A DNA stretch of 64,000 bases. Origin: Pseudomonas cedrina subsp. cedrina (GTDB taxonomy: Bacteria > Pseudomonadota > Gammaproteobacteria > Pseudomonadales > Pseudomonadaceae). The DNA is taken from assembly GCF_001983175.1 (NCBI RefSeq), contig NZ_MNPW01000001.1:62001-126000 (forward strand). Direction: 5' to 3'. Shown here in pieces: positions 17,605-26,409 of the stretch. Below the pieces are notes generated by a model. It searched no databases. It was not told the DNA's origin and saw nothing but the letters and a program-made list of their open reading frames with translations. The position numbers and the translations under genes are program-made. Numbering within the stretch: the first letter of the stretch is position 1; every line of letters begins with the position of its first letter.

Positions 17605-18597
17605 ATGGGCGGCTTTATCGACATGCAACAGCTGCACGATGAGTTGCTTACCCACCTCATCAAGACCCTCACGCCTGAACAAATGAAACAGTTGGAACCG
17701 CACCTGGCATCGCTGATCCAGAATGCCGCCCAGGCGGTGGCCGAGGACCTGATCGCCTATGCCTACCGCGATCCGGCCTCCCGCGGGCGCGGCGAGCTGA
17801 TCCTGGAGTCCTACGCCTCGTTCAAGGCGGTGCTGTATTACCGCCTGGCGCATCAGGTATGGCATTTTCCGGACCAGACCAACGGCGTGTTTTCCCGCAT
17901 CGCCCTCAAGCTCAGCAACCAGGGCAAGGTGCTGTCCGGCGCCGAGATCCATCCGGCGGCGCGTATCGGTCGGCGCTTCGTCCTCGACCACGGCTACGGC
18001 ACGGTGATCGGCGAAACCTGCGAGATCGGCAACGACTGTTACATCCTTTGCGGCGTCACCCTGGGCGCCCGCGGCATCGCCAACAACCCCGATGGCAAGC
18101 GCCACCCGCGCCTGGGCAACAACGTCGAGGTCGGCTCCGGGGCTCGCGTGCTGGGCTATGTGCTGATTGGCGACAACGTGTTTATCAGCCCCTCGTGCGT
18201 GATTACCCAGGACGTGCCCGCCGGCACCAAAGTGAAGGTGGTGAACCAGATCCAGCTGCAAAAAAATGATGAGTCGGACAGCAGCAATTACCTCGGTGCC
18301 TTCGCCCTGGACGAGCGGCTGCACGTGGTTGGCGAGATCAATGCCAGCCACAAGGTCACGGTGCTGGACGCCGACTTCCACCCTCTGCAAGGGCTGATGC
18401 TGGAACCGACGGCGAAAGAGCGTCATCACCTGCAATTTCGCCTGCACCGTGTCGAGTCGGGTCACCACTTGCCGCGCCTGCCGCTGAACCTGAAAGTCTG
18501 CGGCCCGGAATTTGAAATCACCCTGCTCTCTCCCCCTGGCTTGAGCGCAATGGTGCGCTCCCTGCTGCAAGCCAGCCCACTGATCGTCGGAGGTTGA
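17605..18597 (+). CDS. Serine O-acetyltransferase-like protein with extra C-terminal domain
   Basis: A 330-residue protein. Residues 1 to about 100 are a helical N-terminal part. Residues about 110-215 are a left-handed beta-helix of hexapeptide repeats with the serine acetyltransferase motifs GAEIHPAARIG, LDHGYGTVIGET, CGVTLGARG and RHPRLGNNVEVGSGARVLG. The last about 100 residues (from LGAFALDERLHVVGE) do not belong to a standard CysE and I do not recognise them. The core should acetylate serine with acetyl-CoA to give O-acetylserine for the upstream synthase. GGGGGTG precedes the ATG at 17605; the earlier in-frame start would lie inside the upstream gene. Confidence 0.87.
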   Translation: MGGFIDMQQLHDELLTHLIKTLTPEQMKQLEPHLASLIQNAAQAVAEDLIAYAYRDPASRGRGELILESYASFKAVLYYRLAHQVWHFPDQTNGVFSRIALKLSNQGKVLSGAEIHPAARIGRRFVLDHGYGTVIGETCEIGNDCYILCGVTLGARGIANNPDGKRHPRLGNNVEVGSGARVLGYVLIGDNVFISPSCVITQDVPAGTKVKVVNQIQLQKNDESDSSNYLGAFALDERLHVVGEINASHKVTVLDADFHPLQGLMLEPTAKERHHLQFRLHRVESGHHLPRLPLNLKVCGPEFEITLLSPPGLSAMVRSLLQASPLIVGG

Positions 18598-18599
18598 AC

Positions 18600-19328
18600 A
18601 TGTCTGTGCATACCATGGAAACCCTGGCGCTGTTCGACAGCGCGCCCTACCAGAATGCCTTCAGCGCCCGGGTGATTGCCGTCAGCGAACACGGCGTGGC
18701 CCTGGAGCACACGCTGTTCTATCCCACCGGCGGCGGGCAACCGGGCGATACCGGGCACCTCACATTGGCCGACGGTACGCGGGTCGAAGTGACCGGCACG
18801 GTGCGCGACCCGGTGCTGCGCTCGATCATCTGGCACCAGGTGGAACACTGTCCCGAGCAGTTGAAGGCTGGGGTGCAAGTGGACGCCGGCCTCGACTGGG
18901 ACCGGCGCTACCAACACATGAAAATGCACACCTGCCTGCACCTGCTGTGTTCGATCATCGATGCACCGGTCACGGGATGCAGCATCAGCGCAGACAAAGG
19001 CCGCCTGGATTTCGACCTGCCGGAAATGACCCTGGATAAAGACAGCATCACTCGCGATCTCAACGCGCTGATCGAACAGGCGCACGCGGTGAAAACCTTG
19101 TCGATGCCGGCCTCGGAGTACGCCACCTTGCTGCAGATCACCCGTACCCAAGCGGTGGCCCCGCCGGTGGTTCAAGGCTCGGTGCGGGTGATTGAAATCG
19201 CCGGTATTGATATCCAGCCGTGTGGGGGTACCCATGTGATCAATACCGAGGAAATCGGCCGGGTGTTCTGCGAGAAGATCGAGAAGAAGAGCAAGCATAA
19301 CCGCCGGGTGATTTTGCGGTTTGGGTAA
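18600..19328 (+). CDS. AlaX-type alanyl-tRNA editing protein
   Basis: A 242-residue free-standing editing domain related to the C-terminal half of AlaRS and to ThrRS editing domains. YPTGGGQPGDTG lies near residue 42, the zinc motif HTCLH near residue 106, and the second zinc motif CGGTHV near residue 205. Such proteins hydrolyse Ser-tRNA(Ala) or Gly-tRNA(Ala) in trans. GGAGG is placed 6 bp before the ATG, and the gene begins 2 bp after the preceding stop, so it belongs to the sulfur operon. Its place there suggests protection against a mischarged amino acid raised by the pathway, perhaps serine or a cysteine analogue; that link is inference. Confidence 0.9.
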   Translation: MSVHTMETLALFDSAPYQNAFSARVIAVSEHGVALEHTLFYPTGGGQPGDTGHLTLADGTRVEVTGTVRDPVLRSIIWHQVEHCPEQLKAGVQVDAGLDWDRRYQHMKMHTCLHLLCSIIDAPVTGCSISADKGRLDFDLPEMTLDKDSITRDLNALIEQAHAVKTLSMPASEYATLLQITRTQAVAPPVVQGSVRVIEIAGIDIQPCGGTHVINTEEIGRVFCEKIEKKSKHNRRVILRFG

Positions 19329-19353
19329 AGCCTCAAGGTTGAGCAGAGTTAAC

Positions 19354-19442
19354 TGTGGGAGCTGGCTTGCCTGCGATGGCGGTCTGTCAGTCACATCACT
19401 GCCAACTGACCCACCGCTATCGCAGGCAAGCCAGCTCCCACA
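19354..19442. repeat. REPIN (GCTGGCTTGCCTGCGAT type)
   Basis: Inverted REP pair with ends TGTGGGAGC and GCTCCCACA, between the convergent AlaX and prpD genes. Confidence 0.9.
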
Positions 19443-19457
19443 TTGCCCTCATTGTTT

Positions 19458-20942
19458 TCACATTGTGAACAGGTCCATGAACCGGTTCACGGGGGTGGCC
19501 TCGAGCCGTGCCTGATCTTTGCACAAGGCGAAAATCTGCTCACTGCGCTGCGCGGTAAACCGCGTCGCCAGGTTGGCCTTGAACTTGTCTTCGAGCAAGG
19601 GAATGCCTTCCACTCGGCGGCGGCGATGACCAATCGGGTATTCCACCGCCACCTGCTCGGTACAGCTGCCGTCCGCGAAGAACACCTGCACTGCGTTGGC
19701 GATGGAACGCTTGTCGGCCTCCAGGTATTCGCGGCTGTAGCGCGGGTCTTCGACGATGACCATTTTGTCGCGCAATTGATCGATGATCGGGTGCGCGGCG
19801 TGGAATTCATCTTCGTACTGCTCGGCAACCAGGTTGCCGAATGCCAGCGGCACTGCAGTCATGTATTGCAGGCAGTGGTCGCGGTCCGCGGCATTGGCCA
19901 ATGGGCCGACCTTGGAAATGATGCGAATCGCCGATTCATGGGTGGTGATGACGATGCGCTCGATTTCATGCAGGCGATCCTTCACCAGGGGGTGCAAGGT
20001 CACCGCCGCTTCGCAGGCGGTTTGTGCGTGGAACTCGGCAGGGAAGCTGATCTTGAACAGCACGTTTTCCATCACATAAGTGCCGTAGGGCTGGGACAGG
20101 CTGAACGCGCGCTGGTCCTGCGGCTTGAGCGCCAGATCGTTGTTGGTGTGGCTGAACAGCACATCGTAAAAGCCCCACTGCGGCGCACTCAGCACACCCG
20201 GAATGCCCATCTCACCACGCAACGCGATATCCGCCAGGCGCACGCCCCGGCTCGACGCATCCCCCGCCGCCCAGGATTTGCGCGAACCGGCATTCGGCGC
20301 ATGCCGATAGGTGCGTAATGCCTGGCCATCGACAAACGCATGGGACAAGGCCGCGAGCAACTGTTCACGGTTGGCGCCCATCAGCTTGGCGGTAACGGCG
20401 GTGGAGGCAACCTTGACCAGCAGCACATGGTCGAGGCCGACGCGGTTGAACGAATTTTCCAGGGCAAGCACACCCTGGATTTCGTGGGCCATGATCATCG
20501 CGTCCAGCACCGCGCGTACCGTCAGCGGCGCTTCGCCATGGGCGACGCGCTTTTGCGACAGGTGATCGGCCACCGCGAGGATGCCACCGAGGTTATCCGA
20601 GGGATGACCCCATTCGGCGGCGAGCCAGGTGTCGTTGTAGTCGAGCCAACGCACGATGCAGCCGATGTCCCACGCCGCCTTGACCGGGTCCAACCGAAAG
20701 GAGGTACCCGGCACCCGCGCGCCGAACGGCACCACCGTGCCCTCGACGATCGGCCCCAGGTGCTTGGTGCACTCGGGAAAGCGCAGGGCAAGCAGGCCGC
20801 AGCCCAGGGTATCCATCAGGCAGTTGCGGGCGGTGTCGAGTGCGGCCTGGGAATCGATGCGGTAAGTGAGGACGTAGTCGGCAATGTCTTGCAGGACCTG
20901 GTCGTAGTCGGGGCGGTTGTTGAGGTCGACGTTGGCGCTCAT
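19458..20942 (-). CDS. prpD: 2-methylcitrate dehydratase
   Basis: A 494-residue MmgE/PrpD-family enzyme that dehydrates 2-methylcitrate in propionate breakdown. Recognisable stretches include [24 protein letters not shown] near residue 42, [23 protein letters not shown] near 118 and [18 protein letters not shown] near 243. GGAGTACCGCC precedes the ATG. It is the last gene of the prp operon. The strains also have AcnD and PrpF, which together provide an alternative dehydration route to 2-methyl-cis-aconitate, so PrpD may be partly redundant. A REPIN separates it from prpF. Confidence 0.95.
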   Translation of the reverse strand: MSANVDLNNRPDYDQVLQDIADYVLTYRIDSQAALDTARNCLMDTLGCGLLALRFPECTKHLGPIVEGTVVPFGARVPGTSFRLDPVKAAWDIGCIVRWLDYNDTWLAAEWGHPSDNLGGILAVADHLSQKRVAHGEAPLTVRAVLDAMIMAHEIQGVLALENSFNRVGLDHVLLVKVASTAVTAKLMGANREQLLAALSHAFVDGQALRTYRHAPNAGSRKSWAAGDASSRGVRLADIALRGEMGIPGVLSAPQWGFYDVLFSHTNNDLALKPQDQRAFSLSQPYGTYVMENVLFKISFPAEFHAQTACEAAVTLHPLVKDRLHEIERIVITTHESAIRIISKVGPLANAADRDHCLQYMTAVPLAFGNLVAEQYEDEFHAAHPIIDQLRDKMVIVEDPRYSREYLEADKRSIANAVQVFFADGSCTEQVAVEYPIGHRRRRVEGIPLLEDKFKANLATRFTAQRSEQIFALCKDQARLEATPVNRFMDLFTM

Positions 20943-21038
20943 GGCGGTACTCCAAAAAATGGGTTGGGGTCAGTCCTCGGGCTCACGGTTGATCAAGTTA
21001 TGGCCGGTCTGTTTGCCGGCCTTGGAATGAGATCCCCC

Positions 21039-21128
21039 TGTGGGAGCGGGCTTGCCCGCGATAGCAATTTGTCAGTTGATAAAGATGTCGACTGACACGC
21101 CGTCATCGCGGGCAAGCCCGCTCCCACA
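21039..21128. repeat. REPIN (GCGGGCTTGCCCGCGAT type) between prpF and prpD
   Basis: Inverted REP pair inside the operon, 97 bp after the prpD start on the plus map (between prpF stop and prpD start in transcription). A strong stem in the transcript is expected. Confidence 0.9.
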
Positions 21129-21146
21129 GGGGTTCAGGGCAGGTCG

Positions 21147-22337
21147 CTAGAAAGAGTCGCCGGGGATGCGTACGAAGCCTTCCATCAACACTCGTGCGCT
21201 GCGGCTCATGATGGCTTTTTTCACCACCCACTCGCCGTTCACCTGGGTAGCCTCGGCGCCGACGCGCAAGGTGCCGGAGGGATGTCCGAAACGTACGGCG
21301 TTACGCTCCACACCACCGGCCGCCAGGTTGACCAAGGTCCCGGAAATCGCCGCCGCCGTGCCGATCGCTACCGCCGCCGTGCCCATCATCGCGTGGTGCA
21401 GCTTGCCCATGGACAGCGCGCGCACCAACAGGTCCACATCGGCAGCCTTGATCGGCTTGCCGCTGGACGCCACGTAATCGGCAGGCTTGGCCACAAACGC
21501 CACTTTCGGCGTGTGCTGGCGCTGGGCGGCTTCGTCGAGGTGCTTGATCAGGCCCATGCGTAAAGCGCCATGGGCCCGCACGGTTTCGAACATCGCCAGG
21601 GCCTTGGGGTCGCTGTTGATCGCGCCTTGCAGCTCGGTGCCGGTGTAGCCGAGGTCCTGGGCATTGATGAAAATCGTCGGAATGCCGGCATTGATCAGCG
21701 TAGCCTTGAAGGTGCCGACACCCGGCACTTCCAGCTCATCGATCAGGTTGCCGGTGGGAAACATCGAGCCACCGCCGCCCTCTTCTTCCGCCGCCGGGTC
21801 CATGAATTCAAGCTGCACTTCGGCGGCCGGGAAGGTCACGCCGTCCAGCTCGAAATCGCCGGTTTCCTGCACCGCGCCGTCGGTGATCGGCACGTGGGCG
21901 ATGATGGTCTTGCCGATGTTCGCCTGCCATACCCGCACCACGGCCACGCCGTCACGCGGCACGCGCGCGGCGTCGACCAGCCCCGCGCTGATCGCGAACG
22001 CGCCGACCGCCGCCGACAGGTTGCCGCAGTTGCCGCTCCAGTCGACGAAGGGCTTGTCGATGGAGACCTGGCCAAACAGGTAATCTACGTCGTGGCCAGC
22101 GCGGGTGCTCTTGGCGAGGATCACGGTTTTGCTGGTGCTCGACGTGGCGCCGCCCATGCCGTCGATCTGCTTGTCGTAGGGATCGGGGCTACCGATTACC
22201 CGCAGCAGCAGGGCGTCGCGCGCGGTGCCCGGTACCTGCGCCGCTTCGGGCAGGTCCGTGAGGCTGAAAAATACGCCTTTGCTGGTGCCGCCACGCATAT
22301 AGGTGGCGGGGATCTTGATTTGCGCTACATGTGCCAT
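21147..22337 (-). CDS. prpF: 2-methylaconitate cis-trans isomerase
   Basis: A 396-residue PrpF protein (diaminopimelate epimerase-like fold). KIPATYMRGGTSKGVFF at the N-terminus and DWSGNCGNLSAAVGAFAI, around residue 95, contain the conserved glycine/cysteine pocket. It converts 2-methyl-trans-aconitate made by AcnD into the cis isomer for hydration to 2-methylisocitrate. It follows acnD by 9 bp, consistent with the coupled AcnD/PrpF pair known in Shewanella and pseudomonads. Confidence 0.95.
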   Translation of the reverse strand: MAHVAQIKIPATYMRGGTSKGVFFSLTDLPEAAQVPGTARDALLLRVIGSPDPYDKQIDGMGGATSSTSKTVILAKSTRAGHDVDYLFGQVSIDKPFVDWSGNCGNLSAAVGAFAISAGLVDAARVPRDGVAVVRVWQANIGKTIIAHVPITDGAVQETGDFELDGVTFPAAEVQLEFMDPAAEEEGGGGSMFPTGNLIDELEVPGVGTFKATLINAGIPTIFINAQDLGYTGTELQGAINSDPKALAMFETVRAHGALRMGLIKHLDEAAQRQHTPKVAFVAKPADYVASSGKPIKAADVDLLVRALSMGKLHHAMMGTAAVAIGTAAAISGTLVNLAAGGVERNAVRFGHPSGTLRVGAEATQVNGEWVVKKAIMSRSARVLMEGFVRIPGDSF

Positions 22338-22346
22338 GGTTACCTC

Positions 22347-24941
22347 TCAGGCGGTCGCCGCCGATTCCAGGAAGTCCTGGGCAAAACGCTGCAATACGCC
22401 GCCCGCCTCGTAGATCGACACTTCTTCGGCGGTGTCCAGGCGGCAGGTCACCGGCACTTCGACACGTTCGCCATTCTTGCGGTTGATCACCAATGTCAGG
22501 GTGGCACGCGGGGTGCGCTCGCCGATCACGTCATAGGTCTCGCTGCCGTCGATCTGCAAGGTCTTGCGATCGGTGCCCGGCAGAAACTCCAGCGGCAACA
22601 CGCCCATGCCCACCAGGTTGGTGCGATGGATACGCTCGAAGCCTTCGGCGGCAATCGCTTCGACACCGGCCAGGCGCACGCCCTTGGCCGCCCAGTCGCG
22701 TGACGAACCCTGGCCGTAGTCGGCGCCGGCGATGATGATCAGCGGCTGCTTGCGCTCCATGTAGGTTTCGATGGCCTCCCACATGCGCGTGACCTGGCCT
22801 TCCGGCTCGATGCGCGCCAGGGAGCCCTGCTTGACCTTGCCGTTTTCCACCACCATTTCGTTGAACAGTTTCGGGTTGGCAAAGGTCGCGCGCTGCGCGG
22901 TCAGATGGTCGCCACGGTGGGTCGCATAGGAATTGAAATCGACTTCCGGCAAGCCCATTTTCGCCAGGTATTCGCCAGCGGCGCTGTCGAGCATGATCGC
23001 GTTGGACGGCGACAGGTGATCAGTGGTGATGTTGTCCGGCAGCACCGCCAGCGGGCGCATGCCCTTGAGCGGGCGCGCACCGGCCAGTGCGCCTTCCCAG
23101 TACGGCGGGCGGCGGATGTAGGTGCTCTGCGGGCGCCAGTCGTACAGCGGCGCGACTTTGGGGCCGGTGTCTTCGTGGATCGCGAACATCGGGATATACA
23201 CCGCGCGAAACTGCTCCGGCTTGACCGAGGCCTTGACCACGGCGTCGATCTCTTCGTCGCTGGGCCAGATGTCCTGCAGGCGGATCTCCTTGCCGTCGGC
23301 GTCGAGGCCAAGCACGTCCTTTTCGATGTCGAAACGGATGGTGCCGGCAATCGCATAGGCCACGACCAACGGCGGCGACGCGAGGAAGGCTTGCTTGGCG
23401 TACGGGTGAATCCGCCCGTCGAAGTTGCGGTTGCCCGAGAGCACGGCAGTGGCGTACAGGTCGCGGTCGATGATTTCCTGCTGGATCACCGGGTCCAGCG
23501 CGCCGGACATGCCGTTGCAGGTGGTGCAGGCAAACGCGACCACGCCAAAGCCGAGTTTTTCCAGCTCATGGCCCAGGCCGGCTTCTTCCAGGTACATCGC
23601 CACGGTTTTCGAGCCCGGCGCCAGGGACGATTTGACCCACGGCTTGCGCGTCAGCCCCAGTTTGTTCGCGTTGCGCGCCAGCAGCCCTGCGGCAATCACA
23701 TTGCGCGGGTTGCTGGTGTTGGTGCAACTGGTGATGGCGGCGATGATCACCGCGCCGTCGGGCATTTGCCCCGGCACGTCATCCCACTGGCCGCTGATGC
23801 CTTTGGACGCCAGGTCGCGGGTGGCGACGCGGGCGTGCGGGTTGCTCGGGCCTGCCATGTTGCGCACGACGCTCGACAAGTCGAAGGTGAGGCCGCGCTC
23901 GTATTGCGCGCCCTTGAGGTCATCGGCCCACAGCCCGGTGTGGCGTGCGTATTGTTCGACCAGGGCGACTTGTTCGTCTTCGCGGCCGGTGAGCTTGAGG
24001 TAGGCGATGGTTTGCTGATCAATGTAGAACATTGCCGCCGTGGCGCCGTATTCCGGGGCCATGTTGGAGATGGTCGCGCGGTCGCCGAGGGTCAGGTTCG
24101 AGGCGCCTTCGCCAAAGAACTCCAGCCACGCGCCGACGACTTTCTGCTGGCGCAAGAACTCGGTCAGCGCCAGCACCATATCCGTGGCCGTGATGCCCGG
24201 TTGCAGCTTGCCGGTAAGCTCCACGCCGACGCTTTCCGGCAGGCGCATCCACGAGGCGCGGCCGAGCATGACGCTCTCGGCTTCCAGGCCGCCGACACCG
24301 ATGGCGATCACGCCCAGGGCATCCACGTGCGGGGTATGGCTGTCGGTGCCGACGCAGGTATCCGGGAAGGCCACGCCGTCGCGCACCTGAATCACCGGGG
24401 ACATTTTCTCCAGGTTGATCTGGTGCATGATGCCGTTGCCTGGCGGGATCACATCGACGTTCTTGAATGCCTTTTTGGTCCACTCGATAAAGTGAAAGCG
24501 GTCTTCGTTGCGACGGTCTTCGATGACGCGGTTCTTTTCGAACGCGTCCGGGTCGAAACCACCGGCTTCGACGGCCAGGGAATGATCGACGATCAATTGG
24601 GTCGGCACCACCGGGTTGACCTGCGCCGGGTCGCCGCCTTGCAAGGCGATGGCATCGCGCAGGCCGGCGAGGTCGACCAGGGCGGTCTGGCCGAGGATGT
24701 CGTGGCAAACCACGCGCGCCGGGAACCAGGGGAAATCGAGGTCGCGCTTGCGTTCGATCAGTTGGCTCAAGGATGCGTTGAGGGTGGCCGGGTCGCAGCG
24801 CCGCACCAGGTTTTCGGCGAGTACGCGGGAGGTGTATGGCAAGGTGGCGTAGGCGCCGGGGGTGATGGCTTCGACCGCCGCGCGGGCATCGAAGTAATCC
24901 AGGCGGCTGCCGGGGAGCGGTTTGCGAAATTCAGTGTTCAT
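22347..24941 (-). CDS. acnD: Fe/S-dependent 2-methylisocitrate dehydratase (AcnD-type aconitase)
   Basis: An 864-residue aconitase-family enzyme. The three cluster cysteines are in ITSCTNTSNP and ACTTCNGMSG; SNMAPEYGAT, TDHLSPSNAI and YGQGSSRDWAAKG are active-site regions of the swivel and core domains. It begins MNTEFRKPLPGSRLDYFDAR, and the ATG at 24941 fits the family length better than an upstream in-frame Met at 24974. It dehydrates 2-methylcitrate to the trans isomer of 2-methylaconitate, which PrpF isomerises. A REPIN precedes it on the prpC side. Confidence 0.95.
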   Translation of the reverse strand: MNTEFRKPLPGSRLDYFDARAAVEAITPGAYATLPYTSRVLAENLVRRCDPATLNASLSQLIERKRDLDFPWFPARVVCHDILGQTALVDLAGLRDAIALQGGDPAQVNPVVPTQLIVDHSLAVEAGGFDPDAFEKNRVIEDRRNEDRFHFIEWTKKAFKNVDVIPPGNGIMHQINLEKMSPVIQVRDGVAFPDTCVGTDSHTPHVDALGVIAIGVGGLEAESVMLGRASWMRLPESVGVELTGKLQPGITATDMVLALTEFLRQQKVVGAWLEFFGEGASNLTLGDRATISNMAPEYGATAAMFYIDQQTIAYLKLTGREDEQVALVEQYARHTGLWADDLKGAQYERGLTFDLSSVVRNMAGPSNPHARVATRDLASKGISGQWDDVPGQMPDGAVIIAAITSCTNTSNPRNVIAAGLLARNANKLGLTRKPWVKSSLAPGSKTVAMYLEEAGLGHELEKLGFGVVAFACTTCNGMSGALDPVIQQEIIDRDLYATAVLSGNRNFDGRIHPYAKQAFLASPPLVVAYAIAGTIRFDIEKDVLGLDADGKEIRLQDIWPSDEEIDAVVKASVKPEQFRAVYIPMFAIHEDTGPKVAPLYDWRPQSTYIRRPPYWEGALAGARPLKGMRPLAVLPDNITTDHLSPSNAIMLDSAAGEYLAKMGLPEVDFNSYATHRGDHLTAQRATFANPKLFNEMVVENGKVKQGSLARIEPEGQVTRMWEAIETYMERKQPLIIIAGADYGQGSSRDWAAKGVRLAGVEAIAAEGFERIHRTNLVGMGVLPLEFLPGTDRKTLQIDGSETYDVIGERTPRATLTLVINRKNGERVEVPVTCRLDTAEEVSIYEAGGVLQRFAQDFLESAATA

Positions 24942-25009
24942 CGTCGGGACTCGGTCACGGTGGTTAGACGGCACGAACCTGTGGCACTCGGCTGGATGAA
25001 CGCAGTCCC

Positions 25010-25101
25010 TGTGGGAGCCGGGCTTGCCCGCGATAGCGATGTAACTGCCGACAGATGTGTTGAATGTCAGTCAGTCATCGCGGGCAAGCCCGGCTCCAAC
25101 A
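25010..25101. repeat. REPIN (CCGGGCTTGCCCGCGAT type) between prpC and acnD
   Basis: Inverted REP pair within the operon. The right end reads CTCCAACA where others read CTCCCACA, a point change in the outer stem. Confidence 0.9.
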
Positions 25102-25148
25102 GAGATCCGGTTCCAACCATGAAATCCGGTGCCTCAGGTTCATCCCAT

Positions 25149-26276
25149 TCAGCGACGTTCGATTGGCACGAACTTGCGCTGTTCGACGCCGGTGTACTCG
25201 GCGCTTGGGCGGATGATGCGGTTGTTGGCGCGCTGTTCGAACACGTGCGCGGCCCAGCCAGTAAGCCGCGAGCACACGAAGATCGGGGTGAACAGCTTGG
25301 TCGGGATGCCCATGAAGTGGTACGCCGAGGCATGGTAGAAATCAGCGTTGGGGAACAGCTTCTTCTGCTCCCACATGGTCTTGTCGATGGCTTCGGAAAC
25401 CGCGAACAACACCTTATCGCCCACTTCATCGGCGAGTTTTTTCGACCAGCCCTTGATCACCTCATTGCGCGGGTCGCTGTCTTTGTAGATCGCGTGGCCG
25501 AAGCCCATGATCTTGTCCTTGCGCGCGAGCATGCCGAGGGTGCCTTCGACGGCTTCTTCAGCCGAACCGAAACGCTCGATCATTTCCATCGCCGCTTCGT
25601 TGGCGCCGCCGTGCAGCGGGCCGCGCAGGGAGCCGATGGCGGCGGTTACGCAGGAATACAGGTCGGACAGGGTCGACGCACACACCCGCGCGGTGAAGGT
25701 GGAGGCGTTGAATTCGTGCTCGGCGTAGAGGATCAGCGACACGTTCATGACCTTCTCATGCAGCTCGCTCGGCTTTTTGCCGTGCAGCAGGTGCAGGAAG
25801 TGAGCGCCGATGGACGGTTCGTCGGTCACGCAATCGATACGCTGGCCGTCGTGGCTGAAGCGGTACCAGTAGCACATGATCGCCGGGAACGCGGCAAGCA
25901 GGCGGTCGGTGACATCGCGCTGCACGCTGAAGTCTTTCTCGGGTTCGATATTGCCCAGGAACGAGCAACCGGTGCGCATCACGTCCATCGGGTGGGCGTC
26001 GGCGGGGATGCGTTCCAGCACTTCTTTCAGCGCCTGTGGCAGGTCGCGCAGCTTGCCCAGCTTCTTGCTGTAGTCCGCAAGCTCGGCCTGGGTCGGCAGT
26101 TCGCCGTACAGCAGCAGGTAGGCAACTTCTTCGAACTGCGCATCGGCGGCCAGTTCGCGTACGTCGTAGCCGCGATAGGTCAGGCCGGCACCGGCCTGGC
26201 CCACGGTGGACAGCGCAGTCTGCCCGGCGACCTGGCCACGCAGGCCGGCGCCACTCAATACTTTTGCTTCAGCCAT
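25149..26276 (-). CDS. prpC: 2-methylcitrate synthase
   Basis: A 375-residue citrate-synthase-family enzyme that joins propionyl-CoA and oxaloacetate. Catalytic regions are HPMDVMRTG, LRGPLHGGANEAAME and GFGHAIYKDSDPRN (the His of the last is catalytic). The short length and the N-terminal GLRGQVAGQTALSTVG with GLTYRGYDV are typical of PrpC rather than GltA. REPINs lie on both sides of it inside the operon. Confidence 0.95.
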   Translation of the reverse strand: MAEAKVLSGAGLRGQVAGQTALSTVGQAGAGLTYRGYDVRELAADAQFEEVAYLLLYGELPTQAELADYSKKLGKLRDLPQALKEVLERIPADAHPMDVMRTGCSFLGNIEPEKDFSVQRDVTDRLLAAFPAIMCYWYRFSHDGQRIDCVTDEPSIGAHFLHLLHGKKPSELHEKVMNVSLILYAEHEFNASTFTARVCASTLSDLYSCVTAAIGSLRGPLHGGANEAAMEMIERFGSAEEAVEGTLGMLARKDKIMGFGHAIYKDSDPRNEVIKGWSKKLADEVGDKVLFAVSEAIDKTMWEQKKLFPNADFYHASAYHFMGIPTKLFTPIFVCSRLTGWAAHVFEQRANNRIIRPSAEYTGVEQRKFVPIERR

Positions 26277-26314
26277 GGTTTTTCTCCAATTTTGTAGTTG
26301 TTCAGGGAGCCACC

Positions 26315-26404
26315 TGTGGGAGCGGGCTTGCCCGCGATGACTGACTGCCAGCCAACATTGCTATCGACTGACACACCGCTATCGCGGGCAAGCCCGCTCC
26401 CACA
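26315..26404. repeat. REPIN (GCGGGCTTGCCCGCGAT type) between prpB and prpC
   Basis: Inverted REP pair that almost fills the 133-bp gap between the two genes and ends 6 bp from the prpB stop. Confidence 0.9.
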
Positions 26405-26409
26405 GGGGG

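Noticed and set aside
22905..26297. An 1130-residue plus-strand frame opposite acnD and prpC
   Set aside because: It spans two convincing minus-strand enzymes and a REPIN; no recognisable protein motif.
19354..26404. Regularly recurring 20-30 bp repeats that could look like a CRISPR array
   Set aside because: They are inverted REP pairs several hundred to thousands of bases apart, with no spacers or cas genes.
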